NCBI GenBank assembly: GCA_020466095.1
Contig: CM035806.1
Coordinates: forward strand, 162,393,879-162,457,878
Length of the DNA: 64,000 nucleotides
Origin: Chlorops oryzae
Lineage: Eukaryota > Arthropoda > Insecta > Diptera > Chloropidae
Direction: 5' to 3'
The number at the start of each line of letters is the position of its first letter. Position 1 is the first letter of the stretch. Under the pieces are notes generated by a model. That model did no database searches. It worked only from the letters and a program-made list of their open reading frames with translations, and was not told the origin of the DNA. The translations under genes and the position numbers were made by a program. Below are positions 35,306 to 47,734 of this stretch, in pieces.

Positions 35306-37084
35306 TACGCCCAGCTCCATCTCGAATTGCGTAAAAACTCTGTCAGAGCTTCCTCAATTTGCTAGACCCCGCACGAAAAATAAAAAAGACATTATGAACT
35401 TTATTGAACCACTCCATGTCTCTTGTATCGTGATTAGGCTAGCATATATAAAAAATTAAAAAAAAAAAAAACACCATACGGGAACAATACACAGGACAGG
35501 TACCTAACACGGAGTGTATACCCAGCGGGTCAGTCGCATAACAATTCGACGCACATACTTACGATCGTTTGTGTGTAAATGCAAGACAATAAATGACAAT
35601 AGTTTGGATTTGCGTTTACCTCAATATTTACGGTTATGATCGGTTATAAGAGTTTCTTTTATTGCGGTAAGGAATAATTCTGTTGTTGAATTGATTGAAA
35701 CCCAACAAGGGGGAAAAAACCTTAAAAAATTAAGAAAAAACAACAAAATCAACAACAGGAAAACCATGCCGAATGATTGCAGGAAAGAAGAAAAAATTCC
35801 TCGTGGGACGGGGTAATCTGGAACGAGAGACTTACGAAACGACAACGACGAAAGCAATAAACAAATTTAATTATCCAACAAGATTTATATGCGACAAGAT
35901 CGCTTTGCGCTTGAAAGCACACCACAGCTATCGCCACAATCGAAATGCCCCCTCCCCAAATCACAAAATCACAATGGCGACCCTTGCAGCAGACCACAAG
36001 ACGGCTCCGATGATGGCGATGACGACGATGACGATGACGACGGCTCTGAGGCATGCAACAATGCAACAATGCAACAATGTGCTACAGAAATTACCTCTTC
36101 CTTTTGTTAGCCAAAGAGCCGGCGTTTGAGCTCCGAAGACGTAAAAGCAGCACTGCGCTGTGCCGCCGCTGTGTTTTGGATGGGCACACAGGGCCCAGCC
36201 CCCCCAATGAGTTATTGTCGCCACGTCAAATAGTAATAAGAGTACTCAAATTTGAGATTTTCTACTCGATCGTCCGTACGTTCGGTCGGTCGGTGGGTTG
36301 GCCGTGAGCGGCGTTGTCGTCAGTTGACATTTAAGTGCCGCAGGTTGTTGTAAATCAAAATCCTAGCAATCTCAACGCTCGAATCTTTAAAGCCCGAGCA
36401 TACACATTCGATGGGCTTTTCATAAATTGTACTCCTCCCTCCGCGTGATAAGCGAGTGACCTTTAAAATCGTAGGGTAATGCAATAGAGACCAGTTAGTC
36501 TCTCTCTCTCTCTCTCTCTCTCCCACCCTCTTTCTTTCTAACAGTGTGCCTCTCTGCCGGTTTACCTTGTCTGTCCATCCGTCCGCCTGTCTATCTGTCA
36601 AACATTTTCCGCTTACCTTCTTCGTATCGGGTAATTAAATCGCCCGCACGCATAACGATTTGCCAGTGCATTCTTTCGTTCGATGAAGAAAAATGAAGGA
36701 AAAATTTAAATTGAAAAAGAAATATAAAAAAAAAATATAACGAATAAAAAAGATTATTAAATCGTGACAGCGATTGCTCAGATCCATAAATCTCCCTCGT
36801 CTTAAGCATTCGTTACTTGTGTGCCGCGCTGTCGTCTGCGATTTTCCTTAACTTGTCGGATTAAGCCAATACGATTGCCTGCATCTTTGCGTATCGATTT
36901 TAACGAGAATCAATCGAAGGAAAATTTATTTGTAAAGGAGTACATATAGAAATCAGAACGAATAAAGAAAGTTTGAGTCATGAAATCGTGACAGACGTAT
37001 TGCTCGGAGGTCCATAAATCTCTCGTCAGTTATTGTGTGAGCGTGTCAGTCAATTCTTAGACGGGTATTAGAATCGGCCGCAGC
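35306..37084. other. Non-coding DNA, presumed intron or intergenic
   Basis: No further exon recognised. It contains TGGCGATGACGACGATGACG-type repeats (36010-36045) and (CT)n at 36500-36523. Confidence 0.4.
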
Positions 37085-38090
37085 GTCATAACGAGACTGT
37101 CAAGAAGAAGAAGAAGTTTAGAATTGAGAGAAAGAAAGGATAAAGAAAGAGTAGAGAGGGAGAAAGAGAGAGAATTAGAGATCATGAAAGGAGAGAAAAG
37201 AGTAGATTGGAGAGAGGGAGAGAACGATTGAGAGAATAGAGGAGAAAGAGAGAGAAAGAGAGGAAAAGGAGAAGAGAGAGAAAGAGAGAGAAAGAGAGAG
37301 AAAGAGAGAGAAAGAGAGAGAAGAGAGAGGAAAGAGAGAAGAGAAGAGAAAGAGAGAGAGAAGAGAGAGAAAGAGAAGAGGAAAGAGAGAGAAAGAGGAG
37401 AGAAAGAGAGAGAAAGAGAGAGAGAAAGAGAGAGAAAGAGAGAGAAAGAGAGAGAAAGAGAGAGAAAGAGAGAGAAGAGAAAGAGAGAGAAAGAGAGAAG
37501 AAAGAGAGAGAGAAGAAGAGAGAAAGAGAGAGAAAGAGAGAGAAAGAGAGAGAAAGAGAGAGAAAGAGAGAGAAAGAGAGAGAAAGAGAGAGAAAGAAGA
37601 GAAAGAGAGAGAAGAGAGAGAAAGAAGAGAAGAGAGAGAAAGAGAGAGAAAGAGAGAGAAAGAGAGAGAAAGAGAGAAGAGAGAGAAGAGAGAGAAAGAG
37701 AGAAAAGAGAGAAAGAGAGAGAAAGAGAGAGAAAGAGAGAGAAAGAGAGAGAAAGAGAGAGAAAAGAGAGAGAGAGAAAGAAAGAGAGAAAGAGAGAGAA
37801 AGAGAGAGAAAGAGAGAGAAAGAGAGAGAAGAAGAGAGAAGAAGAGAAAGAAGAGAGAAAGAGAGAGAAAGAGAGAGAAAGAGAGAGAAAGAGAGAAGAG
37901 AAGAAGAGAAAGAGAAGAGAAAGAGAGAAGAGAAAGAGAGAGAAAGAGAGAGAAAGAGAGAGAAAGAGAGAGAAAAGAGAGAAGAGGAAGAGAGAGAAGA
38001 GAAGAAGAGAAAGAAGAAAGAGAGAGAAAGAGAGAGATAGAAAGAGAGAGCAAGAGAGAGCAAGAGAGAGCAAGAGAGTGAAAGAGATAG
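37085..38090 (+). repeat. About 1-kb (GAGAGAAA)n purine array
   Basis: An almost uninterrupted purine strand. The 8-bp unit GAGAGAAA dominates, with frequent one- or two-base slips (AGAAGAGA) that shift the phase. The left edge fades into GAAGAAGAAG and the right into GAGAGCAA. The three long minus-strand frames here follow from the stop-free repeat. Confidence 0.95.
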
Positions 38091-40395
38091 GTAATTGTTT
38101 TCCAATGTGTTACGAAATAATTTCTCCACAAAGACATAACCTCAACATCCGATCTTCTTTTAAATGAATTAAATAAATATATTTTACGGTCGCACTGAAC
38201 TAAAAAATGCTGTCTTAAAATTGAAACAAGAAAACAAAAGTTTTTTTGTTTTTGCTGCACAGATTGCATTTTTTTTTTTTCTGTTGCAGAGAGGCAGGTG
38301 CAGAAATCTCGCTTATTTTGAAAACAGTGTCGTAATTATGCATGGCACTGCATGGGCCGTTTGAAAGGTGTTAGACGGCAAGCCAAGGCGACAACGAAGA
38401 ACATGCAAAAAAAATTAGCAACACATGTTTGGTTCAGCGAACCAAAGCTGACCAGATCATTCCGAACCAGAGCCGACAAAAAAGGGGAACCTTTTGCTTT
38501 CGCCATTTATGCAGATCATGCAGAGTACGCTTGCCGGAATGGTTATACCCTCCTTGAAATTACCATAAACAAAGAACGTGTCTAACATCCTTAATGACTG
38601 CATACACTGAACTACACTACGCCACACACACTCACACATCCAGACATGTATTCGCTCCCAGGCGAGATTAGGAAAGTAGTCGATGTAGGATGGGCACGAG
38701 CTAAACTTAAGAATGGCAGCGTCAATTAAAATATTACTCCGAGGTGTGACTCCCGATTGTTGAGTCTCATTCTCGAGTGGCAAAAGGAAAAGGAAAGGAA
38801 TTGCAAATAAAGAAAAATTATACTTTTTCAATTTTTTTCAAATAATTTTTATAATTTTTTCTGAGCCATTCTACATGGAAAAGGCGTGTTATGTATTTAA
38901 TTTCGTACAACCGATCAACTGAAAGGAAAATAATGAAAGAAAGAAAGATAGAAAGAGATCGAGAGCGCAGGCGACTGACTTCACCTGCTTTGTGAATTTG
39001 GGTAATGGGACTATCTGCGCTGCGATGGGATTCGAGGGCTTGTTAAACTTTAATTGCAGCGATGCTCATTCGTAAAGATTCTTAAGCAACTCACGCGCAT
39101 GCGCAAATAATTGTCTCAATTCCGCGAATATTTCCCTGAAGCTTGCCGAATTCCACGACGATATTGGTGAAACCGCATCCGAATAGGCGGCCGTTTGTTG
39201 TCCGTGCGACGGTGGCACCTGTACCTGAACCCATCACCGAGCAGTAAGCAGCAAACAGCAAACAGCAAACAGAAAGACCCAAGTACCATGCACCCAGCGA
39301 GGCCAACGATGCCAGCTCGTTTAATCCGCGACTGGAGCCCACATTTTTCTAGGCAAACGGACACCGCATGCCGATCATTTTCAGTTTTGGCATCGCTTTC
39401 TCGCTTGTAAATTGTGCGTTGCGTTTCGTTCAAATTGGTGAAAATTCGCTTCTCAGCCAAGAGAAAAAAGGAGGCAAAAAATGAAAAATAAAAAACGAAT
39501 TGAGAAAAAACAAAAGGAAACAGCAAACGATCAATTTCGAGCATTCGCGTAAAATAATTCGCAGAATAAGTTAGAGGTATGCACGTATTCCCTTTGCTTT
39601 TCGCTCTCTCTCTTTCTCTCCCTCTCTCTCTCTCCCGACCCCACCATACCGCAACCCGAACCCACGGTGGAACTGACTGAACACTCATCTGGGTGTCTCC
39701 TCGTTGAGCTTGTCTAACATGACGGCAACGGCAACTGCAACGACAACATTGTCAGCATCGTCGTTGGAAGCAAGAGTTTAAGCTTGAGCTTGAGCTTCAG
39801 CTTGAGCCTGAGAGCCGTGTCGCCACAGAGATTTCCGATCGTGTGCGAGAAGCTTACGTGCTGCGGTTCCGGCGCGCACTAATCAAAGGTAATTTTATTC
39901 CATGCCGCATGTTGCGTTTCTTGTGTTTTTGCCGTTCAAGCCAGCACACAATGAACACAATGAGCACCACCAGCAATAAAATAACAATAGAACAAAAATA
40001 TTCATCAACGACAATATTTTGCCGGTGGCAACGAAACAGCCCTCCTCGAGAACAACGACAGTAACAACAAACGGGCAAATCTGTTATCAACACCTTCCAG
40101 ATTGCCAAGAGAAATTTTCGCCGCCAAGCAAAAGTGATGATCATCGTTGAGTGTCAATCAAATTTTCCGAATTATGTTATGCAAAGCAACAATAACAGCA
40201 ACAACAACAATAAGAACAACGACAACGTATGAAATCGATGCGAGCTCTCTGGCGAAACAGGATCAATTTAAGATCGGAATTTGAGGTTTAAATTATTATG
40301 CTTTCTTTTCTCAGGGTTTTTTTTTTTTTTCTTCCCTGCAGTCGTCGCATTTGATTTTCTTCCCATACTCTTTTCTTCATTTCGTATTTTCCTTT
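38091..40395. other. Non-coding DNA, no supported gene
   Basis: Short frames only. There is a GAGCTT repeat near 39778-39810, CAACAA-rich stretches (40190-40230) and a CT run (39604-39635). Confidence 0.5.
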
Positions 40396-41276
40396 TTATA
40401 CCCGACACACTCTGTGTCGAGGGTATATTGCGTTTGTTGGGTTGTGTGTAACACCCAGAACCAGTCGAGATCGACCATACAAAATGAATATAGAAATGAT
40501 CAGCGTCACCAGGAGACTCGATTTAGACATGTCCGTCTGTCTGTCTGTCCGTCTGTCTGTCCGTCTGTCTGTCTGTCTGTATACAGTTATCTTATCGAAG
40601 GAGTTGAGCTATCTTGACAAAATTTGGTATGCGTGCTCACGGGGACATGAGTAAGAACAAGTTCGAGAATGGACCCGATCGGACCATTTTTAGGGGTACC
40701 TCCAGTACTAGGGTCTGTTACGAAAATCACAAAAACTGCTCTAAACTCGAAGTTTTTCAACATATTTTGATGAAATTTGATATTTGAACATGTTTCAAGG
40801 CAAGTAATACGATTTCCAAAAATGTTAAAAGTGGGCGTGGCAGAAGGGCGTTTTTCGAAAATGGTCCCCTACACCCGAACTTCAAATGGGACTTGAACGA
40901 AAGTTGGCACTTATGCTTCTTTTGTAGCCATAAACATTCTCCCAAAAAATTTCCTGGATCGGTCCATTATTAAGGGTACCTCCAGTACTAGGGTCTGTCA
41001 CAAAAATCTCAAAACTGCCTCAAAATCGGACTTTTTCCAAATATTTCAATGAAACTTAGGATTTGAGCGTATATCTAAGCCTCCGATTAGAATTCCAAAA
41101 AATTGGAAAAGTGGGCGTGGCAGAGGGGCAGTTTTCATAAAGAAATATAACAAAAGTCGGTGTATTGGGCCCCCATATGGCCTTAAACACCTCTTGATAT
41201 TAAAAATTATTTGAACACGTGTGTCTGTGTCGGGTATTCTATTGTCAGGCTCGCCTGACTATAACACCCTTACTTG
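40396..41276 (-). repeat. Dispersed Helentron/DINE-like repeat, copy 5 (full length, inverted)
   Basis: It reads in reverse. The hairpin end TATACCCGACACACTCTGTG is at the left. A long GTCTGTCTGTCCGTCTGTCT tract (40529-40580) follows, then two monomers each with the GGTACCTCCAGTACTAG motif. The head (GTCAGGCTCGCCTGACTATA, then ACACCCTTACTTG) is at the right. It is about 880 bp, the cleanest copy with copy 2. Confidence 0.85.
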
Positions 41277-41708
41277 TTTTTTGTTTGTTTTTTTTTTTTT
41301 TGCTTGTTCGGTTTCTCGCGCGCCTGAATGTTTGAGAGACTTTTGTAGGTTCTCTTGCGCGCACAGGTGTATCGAAAGGCACCAAAACTGCTCATGCCCA
41401 TACAAGTCGATCCCAACTTGCTGGCATACTCGTTACGAATTACAAAAATATGAAATTCCGATCCAAATCTGATATGCAATGTACATAAACCTTGTTTGGC
41501 AAAACGTCATAGATCGAGCACTGTTGATCGATCTACCCCAGCGGACTAATAATAATAATAATAACAATAATTATAACATTAATAATAATAGTAGTAATAA
41601 TAATATGTGTGGATTTCTTTTTATTTTAATCATTTCGATTGTTTTCAAAAATGTTTGACTTCGGATCTCGCTTACTCGCTCAGTGAAGCCACAGTTACTG
41701 TTTAATCC

Positions 41709-42279
41709 GAAGAGAGAGAGACAGTTAGAGGGAGGAGGAGATGATAGTGAGGATGGGAAGAGTGAAAAGGGAAAGTGAGAGAAAGAGATTGAGAGAGAGA
41801 TTGAGAGAGAGATTGAGAGAGAGAGAGAGATTGAGAGAGCGAGATTGAGAGAGAGATTGAAAGAGAGATTGAGAGAGAGAGATTGAGAGAGAGATTGAAA
41901 GAGAGATTGAGAGAGAGAAATTGAGAGAGAGATTGAGAGCGGAATTGAGAGAGAGATTGAAAGAGAGATTGAGAGAGAGATTGAGAGAGAGATTGAGAGA
42001 GAGATTGAGTGAGAGATTGAGAGAGAGATTGAGAGAGAGATTGAGAGAGAGATTGAGAGAGAGATTGAGAGAGAGATTGAGAGAGAGATTGAGAGAGAGA
42101 TTGAGAGAGAGATTGAGAGAGAGATTGAGAGAGAGATTGAGAGAGAGATTGAGAGAGAGATTGAGAGAGAGATTGAGAGAGAGAGTTGAGAGAGAGATTG
42201 AGAGAGAGATTGAGAGAATGAGTGAGAGTGAAAAATAATAAAGATAAAAGGGGGAATGTGAGATAATTCGAGAGAGAGG

Positions 42280-42330
<51 letters not shown>

Positions 42331-42610
42331 TGAGAGAGAGTGTGAGAGAGAGTGTGAGAGAGAGTGTGAGAGAGAGTGTGAGAGAGAGTGAGATAGAGAG
42401 AGAGAGTGTATGAGAGAGAATGTGCAAGAGAGAGTGTGTAAGAGAGTGTGTAAAATGACGTGTATGCGGGACTGTGTGAGAGGGTGTGTCAAACGGATCG
42501 TGAGACGAATCGTAAGAGAGAGATAGAGAGCAAAAGAAAGAGCGTCTGAAAGAGAATGTGTGAGGGAGGGTGTTCAAGATGGAGTGGACTGAGAGAGAGA
42601 GAGGGATTGA
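41709..42610 (+). repeat. Purine array with a 10-bp TTGAGAGAGA core
   Basis: From about 41786 to 42222 the 10-mer TTGAGAGAGA repeats with few changes, then GAGAGAGTGT units follow (42330-42420). The regular 10-bp step gives a periodic RERLRERL frame on the plus strand and SLSQSLNL-type frames on the minus strand. These are artefacts of the repeat. Confidence 0.95.
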
Positions 42611-43654
42611 GTGCGAAAAAGATTACAGAGTCCTCGGATCGTGAATTGTTCATCGCAGATGAACGCATTTTTACGTTGCCTTTCGTCATACTGTCTTGTC
42701 CATCCTTATATTTTGCCAATGGAAATGAATAATCACCGATAAAATTTAAACTCTCTACTACAGTAACCTTTTAAGTATACGAGAAAAATTGTAAAAAGAA
42801 AGATTAAAAAAAAAAATAATATAAAAAAAAACAAATTTAAAACCAAAAATTGGAAAGCCAAAATAGGAAAAATTGAGAACAACAAGGCTCACGTTTCACG
42901 TACAATTCGGGCCTGGTCTTGTCTGGTATGGTCTGATCTGGTCTTTGGCGTGTAATTATAATTTATTGTTAGATAATCGCTAAAATATATCTTTTTCGTT
43001 TGTTCGGCTTCCGAAGTTGCTGCACATGGCCCCAACCTCGGACGTTGCTGCCAACATTGCTACCTACCATTGCTGACTACCACCCAATCTTGAGTGGCCA
43101 TTCAGCCTTGCAGAGAATTCCGAATTCTAAAATCCATACTTGCCTGCGTGGTCGCTTGCTGGAGCTAAGAAAATCTTCGATAACTGCCTGGGGACATCTG
43201 AGTGAGCGTTGCGGTCGCTACTCATGTACATAGTCAAGCGATGCGGACATATCGAATGCGAAGATAGGAAAAATAAAATGAAAATAAAAATAAAATATAA
43301 AAAAAATAGGAAAATCCATAAAAAATATGATAATAGCAGCGATTTCCGATAAGCGAATTACTAATTTGTACATCGATTTTCTTCTCGCTCCGTTCGTCTC
43401 AAGCTCTCTCGATATCGCTGTTTCCCTTCTCTTTAGCAACTCGATGCTATTTGGGGCATCCATCTATTGGTGTGTCAGATTTCAATTTCGCTTCGGGTGC
43501 AATACTGTGTTCTTGGTCATAGAAGACTGATATTATTGTAAGTTATTCGAAATAGTAAAAGAAAATGAAAAAAAACAAAGGAAAAATAAGTGGATCAGAT
43601 AAAGTTATTAGACAGATCGCTGCAGGGCTGTCACCGATTCAAACCCAAATTCAA

Positions 43655-43786
43655 TGAAACTAAAAGGAATATTAAGGCAAAAACATTCGCTCTATGCATT
43701 TACTTATATGCAATAAAATGTTGCTAAATAATTTGATAACTTTTGAGCAATATGTTGACCAGCTCATTACGGGGCAAATACTATTC
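43655..43786 (+). repeat. Direct repeat, first copy (partner at 43973-44100)
   Basis: Both copies share ATTAAGGCAAAAACA, TATATGCAAT, AAATGTTGCTAA and CAATATGTTGAC in the same order, offset by about 325 bp. They differ by scattered substitutions, so the duplication is not recent. I found no coding or transposon hallmark. Confidence 0.6.
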
Positions 43787-43972
43787 ATGATATTTTGTGT
43801 GTTTAAATGTTTGATTGGATGAAAAGAGATTATTTTAACGTAATTATATTAAGATACTTAACAGGATATAAGATGCCAATTCGAAAATTTTTGAGTAATT
43901 ATATTAGTTCTTGTCTGTTTGTACGGGGCAAAAGTATCATTTTCTGTGGAATATTCCTATAGGACGTTTAGC

Positions 43973-44100
43973 AACATTATGAAACTAGAAGGAAAATTAA
44001 GGCAAAAACACTAGCTCTATATTTATATTTATATGCAATTAAATGTTGCTAAGTAGTTTGATGACTTTTTATCAATATGTTGACTAACTCATTATGGGAA
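43973..44100 (+). repeat. Direct repeat, second copy (partner at 43655-43786)
   Basis: Same block order as the first copy. It is followed by AATTTAGCAACATTGTGATC, echoing TTTAGCAACATTATGAAAC that precedes it at 43968. Confidence 0.6.
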
Positions 44101-46067
44101 ATTTAGCAACATTGTGATCGAAATCGTGATAGAGGTATAGAATAATTTTAAATAAGCTAGATTATTTTTATTTTATTTTAATGTACACTAGGTATACCTA
44201 GGTATTCAATTTCAATGTCGTTTTCGCATTTCGTTCGAAAGAAAATTGTATGAAAATTGTTTTCGGGCTTGCCATTAAATCGACATACATATATGAAGAA
44301 ACATTGAAGGAAATTGTCTTGTTTTGTATGTTGCTTTTGCAAGATCGACTTAATTGAACGCACTGGATCAATTTCATGTCATGCCAAAAAGGCTGCTTTG
44401 TATGTGAATCTATTCTATTGAGACATCCCATCATCCTGGCTATCCGATTAGTGTAGTGCATCGAACTACGAACTTACGACGATTCGCGTTTTTTGATTGG
44501 GAATTTTTGCGAATTCGCAATGCGCGCATGCGCACATGTCGCATCAAAGCCTATTAAGAACACACTGAAAACATGACACTTAATTGAATATAAAACCAGT
44601 AATAAAATCCCTAAACCAACAAAGCCAACAGGACAACACGATAGAGGAACACAACACATTTCTTAAGTTGACTGAACATCAATCGCGTCAACCGAATTCA
44701 AGTCGACAGCCATGAGGAACCGAAGTTAACTTACCGCGCCTTCAAGCGATGTGCATTCAAGCATCCAGCTATAGTTAAGAACACATACTTGAGCCGAAGG
44801 AGACGAATCGAGGAATTTAACAGACTGACAGACAAACAGACAGACAGACATACCGACGACCGAAAGGCCGGCCGACCGATATACAACAAAGAGTGATGCG
44901 ATTGCTTTTAAGCTCAACATTAAAGAGTAACGTAACAACAACAATTTGCGCGCTTGTCAATTGTTCGACAACATTACGCGCAATCATCAATCGACACAAT
45001 TGATACGCTGCAATCGGGGAAAAGCTGCAATTCGCTCTCGCATTCGCATTCTCGCATTGTCTATTGTGGTCTATTGTTGTTGAGGCGGTTCACTGGTTAT
45101 GTATTTGTGCTGTTATTGTTATTGTTATTGTTGTGGTTATGGTTGCGCACAATACACAAATCCGTAAAACCGATGTTCATCCCCATTGCTGGCGATGATG
45201 ACTGTGATGATGACACCGTTGACGTAGATTGTTGTTCGCGATGGTGGCAACCATCGAATCGATCGTTTGATTCGATCCAATCCTCATTGTTGGATAGCAC
45301 AGCGATAATCTTTACCCGAACTGGAACTGCCGCCAAATGCTCCTGCGACCACAAAAAAGCTCTAAGTTTACATTAATTTCACCGATGATACGATGTGGAG
45401 TTGACATTTCGTTAGGAGTTCCAGAGAACAATACGATGGCAAATACGAATTATGCAACATAGAAAATGTTATGTACATTTAACGAGGAGAAAATAAGAAG
45501 AAAAAAAACCCCTTAGAAAATTGTGAAAGTTGTAAATGCGTAAATAACATTCTAAAGAATTTCTTTTTGGAGCAACATGTAATGTGCGGTAACACTAAGC
45601 TGGACGTTTTTTGGGTACGGAAATCGTCAATAATAAAAAAACGTTCAGCCATAACTAAATACTGTAGGTACATTGAAATTTGAATATTGATGACTTAAGG
45701 TATGTAGAAACAAAATGCTGCTGAGAAAAGATGCAATTTCTTTTCGCGAATAACTTACAGCAAATTGTGCTGCTACATTAATTTAATATTTTATTTTTTT
45801 TTTCAAACATTTAACATGTGTCGAACCATTTTTTCTACTTCTTGATGCGGCAGCATTTGCTCATTATTTGCAAATCATCAACATGCTTATGGCAACATTG
45901 TTGTCCAGTGTTAATATTAGTTGAAACTTGTTGATGTAAATTGAGTTGCAAGCCGAAAAACGTGTTTCCAAAATATTCATTTGGTTTCTTAGAGGTTTCT
46001 TATAAACAAAATTTTTTGATCCGAACTAAGTAATTGTTGTAGCTCTTGTTTTAGTTTTAGTCATTTA

Positions 46068-46186
46068 GTCCCGATTTCACCAAGCTATTTACATAAAACT
46101 TAAATGAAAATTTAATTTTTTTTTATAAGAAATTTGACAGTTCGTTTCATTTAAGTTTCATTTAAATAGCTTGGTGAAATGGGGCC
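46068..46186. mobile_element. 119-bp near-palindromic MITE with TTA duplication
   Basis: CGATTTCACCAAGCTATTTA near the left end is mirrored at the right (TAAATAGCTTGGTGAAATGG). The similarity extends about 45 bp inward through ACTTAAATGAAA. TTA flanks both sides (46065-46067 and 46187-46189). A second copy lies at 55358-55474. A PIF/Harbinger-type TWA target is likely. Confidence 0.8.
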
Positions 46187-46336
46187 TTAATGTTACTAAG
46201 TTGATGTTAATCGAGTTGTAAGCAACTAACCCCTTTTTGTTAAAGGTTTGAGCCACATAAACGTGCAGACAATGAAGATTATTGCATTGTTTCCTTATCA
46301 TTATCTTAAATACCGGTAGTCCTATTCTTACTTATC

Positions 46337-46777
46337 AAGCCATATCTTAGCACCCAGTGCAAAATATCCCAATATTAGGTACAACAGTTTTTGCGAGAAT
46401 CGTAACAAACATTTAAAGACACAGATCTCGATTATCGGATAAAAATGTGAAAGTTACAAGCAAAAAACTGAATTTTTTTTTTTAAAGTGGGTATTTAATA
46501 CTGTACGAGCATACATTGCGTATACGCACTGAGGACCCACATACCTACCTGTCGTATACGCAACGTACAATCGTATGCTCGCACATAACTTATGTGACAT
46601 AAGGTACCAAATATCCACGTTTTTAAAAAATAAAAATGCAGTTTTTTGCTTATAAATTTCACATTTGTCATCCGATCATCAAGTTCTGTGGCTTTAAATG
46701 TTCGTTAAGATTCTCGCAAAAATTCTCGGTATGCCTAATATTGGGATAATTTGCACTGATTGCTAAGATATGGCTCG
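46337..46777. repeat. 440-bp fold-back (large inverted repeat)
   Basis: The left arm begins AGCCATATCTTAGCACCCAG and the right arm ends with its inverse (TGCTAAGATATGGCT). Along the arms CCCAATATTAGG / CCTAATATTGGG, TTGCGAGAATC / GATTCTCGCAA, AACATTTAAAG / CTTTAAATGTT and GCAAAAAACTG / CAGTTTTTTGC pair in register. The turn lies near 46530-46560, with CGAGCATACATTGCGTATAC pairing to CGTATACGCAACGTACAATC and GTATGCTCG. The arms are about 200 bp with modest divergence. Confidence 0.8.
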
Positions 46778-47130
46778 ATAATTGAGTGAAAAAGTGAAAA
46801 TATGAGCGAAAAATGGCCTTTCTGATTTCATAGGAGCCACAATTATAGTCTTAGGCTGGCGTTTAGGCACTTAAAATTTGCGCACGGTTTCCACCTTTCC
46901 AAATTAGGTCTATGCGCTTAGTTATCTTATACGGTAAATGATTTATGGCCCTAAATATGGGGAAAAGTAAAGAAAATTGACTTTTTTCAAATTTTGGGCC
47001 ATATCTCAGAAACGCTACTTAAATCCATCAAACCAATGATTTTTTTGGAATGAGGGAGCCCTAAGATAACATAAAATAACCATTAGAAAAAAAGTGTCGA
47101 AACGCTGAAGCATTGTGTTATCCATTAAAA

Positions 47131-47734
47131 ACAAGTAAGGGTATTATAGTCAGGCGAGCCGGACAATAAAATACCCGACAAAGACACACATACTTAAATA
47201 ATTTTTAAACCACGCTCAAAAAACAGGACCACTAAGAAAGAATATTCAACAGGTTTTTTAGGACATTCGGGGCCCTATATACAGACTTTTGTTAAATTTC
47301 TTTATGAAAACCACCCCTTTGCCACGCCCACTTTTCCAATTTTTTGTAAACTCTAATCGAAGGCTTAAATAGACGCTCAAATTCTAAGTTTCATAGAAAT
47401 ATTGCGAACAAGTCAGATTTTGAGACAGTTTTTGTGATTTTCGTAACAGACCCTAGTACTGGAGGTACCCCTAAGAATGGTCTGATCGGGTCCATTCTCG
47501 AACTTGTTCTAACTCATGTCCCCGTGAGCACGCACACCGAATTTTGTCAACTCCTCAACTCCTTCGATAAGAAAACTGTATACGGACAGACAGATGGATG
47601 GCTAAAACGAAACTCCTGGTGACGCTGATCACTTCTATATATATTTTGTCTGGTCTATCTCGACTGGTTATGGGTGTTACACACAACCACACAAACGCAA
47701 TATACCCTCGACACAGAGTGTGTCGGGTATAAAA
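47131..47734 (+). repeat. Dispersed Helentron/DINE-like repeat, copy 6 (one monomer)
   Basis: Head and 3' hairpin are both complete, but the body has a single module. It starts as monomer 1 (TTATGAAAACCACCCCTTTG) and switches to monomer 2 sequence at the shared block CAGTTTTTGTGATTTTCGTA. This is what recombination between the two direct monomers would give. Length is about 604 bp. Confidence 0.85.

Larger units (their letters stand above)
42611..46067. other. Non-coding DNA, no supported gene
   Basis: Short frames only. It includes a two-copy direct repeat (43655-43786 and 43973-44100). Confidence 0.45.

Noticed and set aside
37057..38269. Three overlapping minus-strand frames of more than 300 codons, rich in Ser/Leu/Phe
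   Set aside because: They are translations of the stop-free GA array, have no non-repetitive core, and occur in all three frames at once.
41702..42577. A 291-codon Ser/Leu/Gln frame (minus) and an RERLRERL frame (plus)
   Set aside because: Produced by the TTGAGAGAGA 10-mer; the 30-base protein period equals three repeat units.
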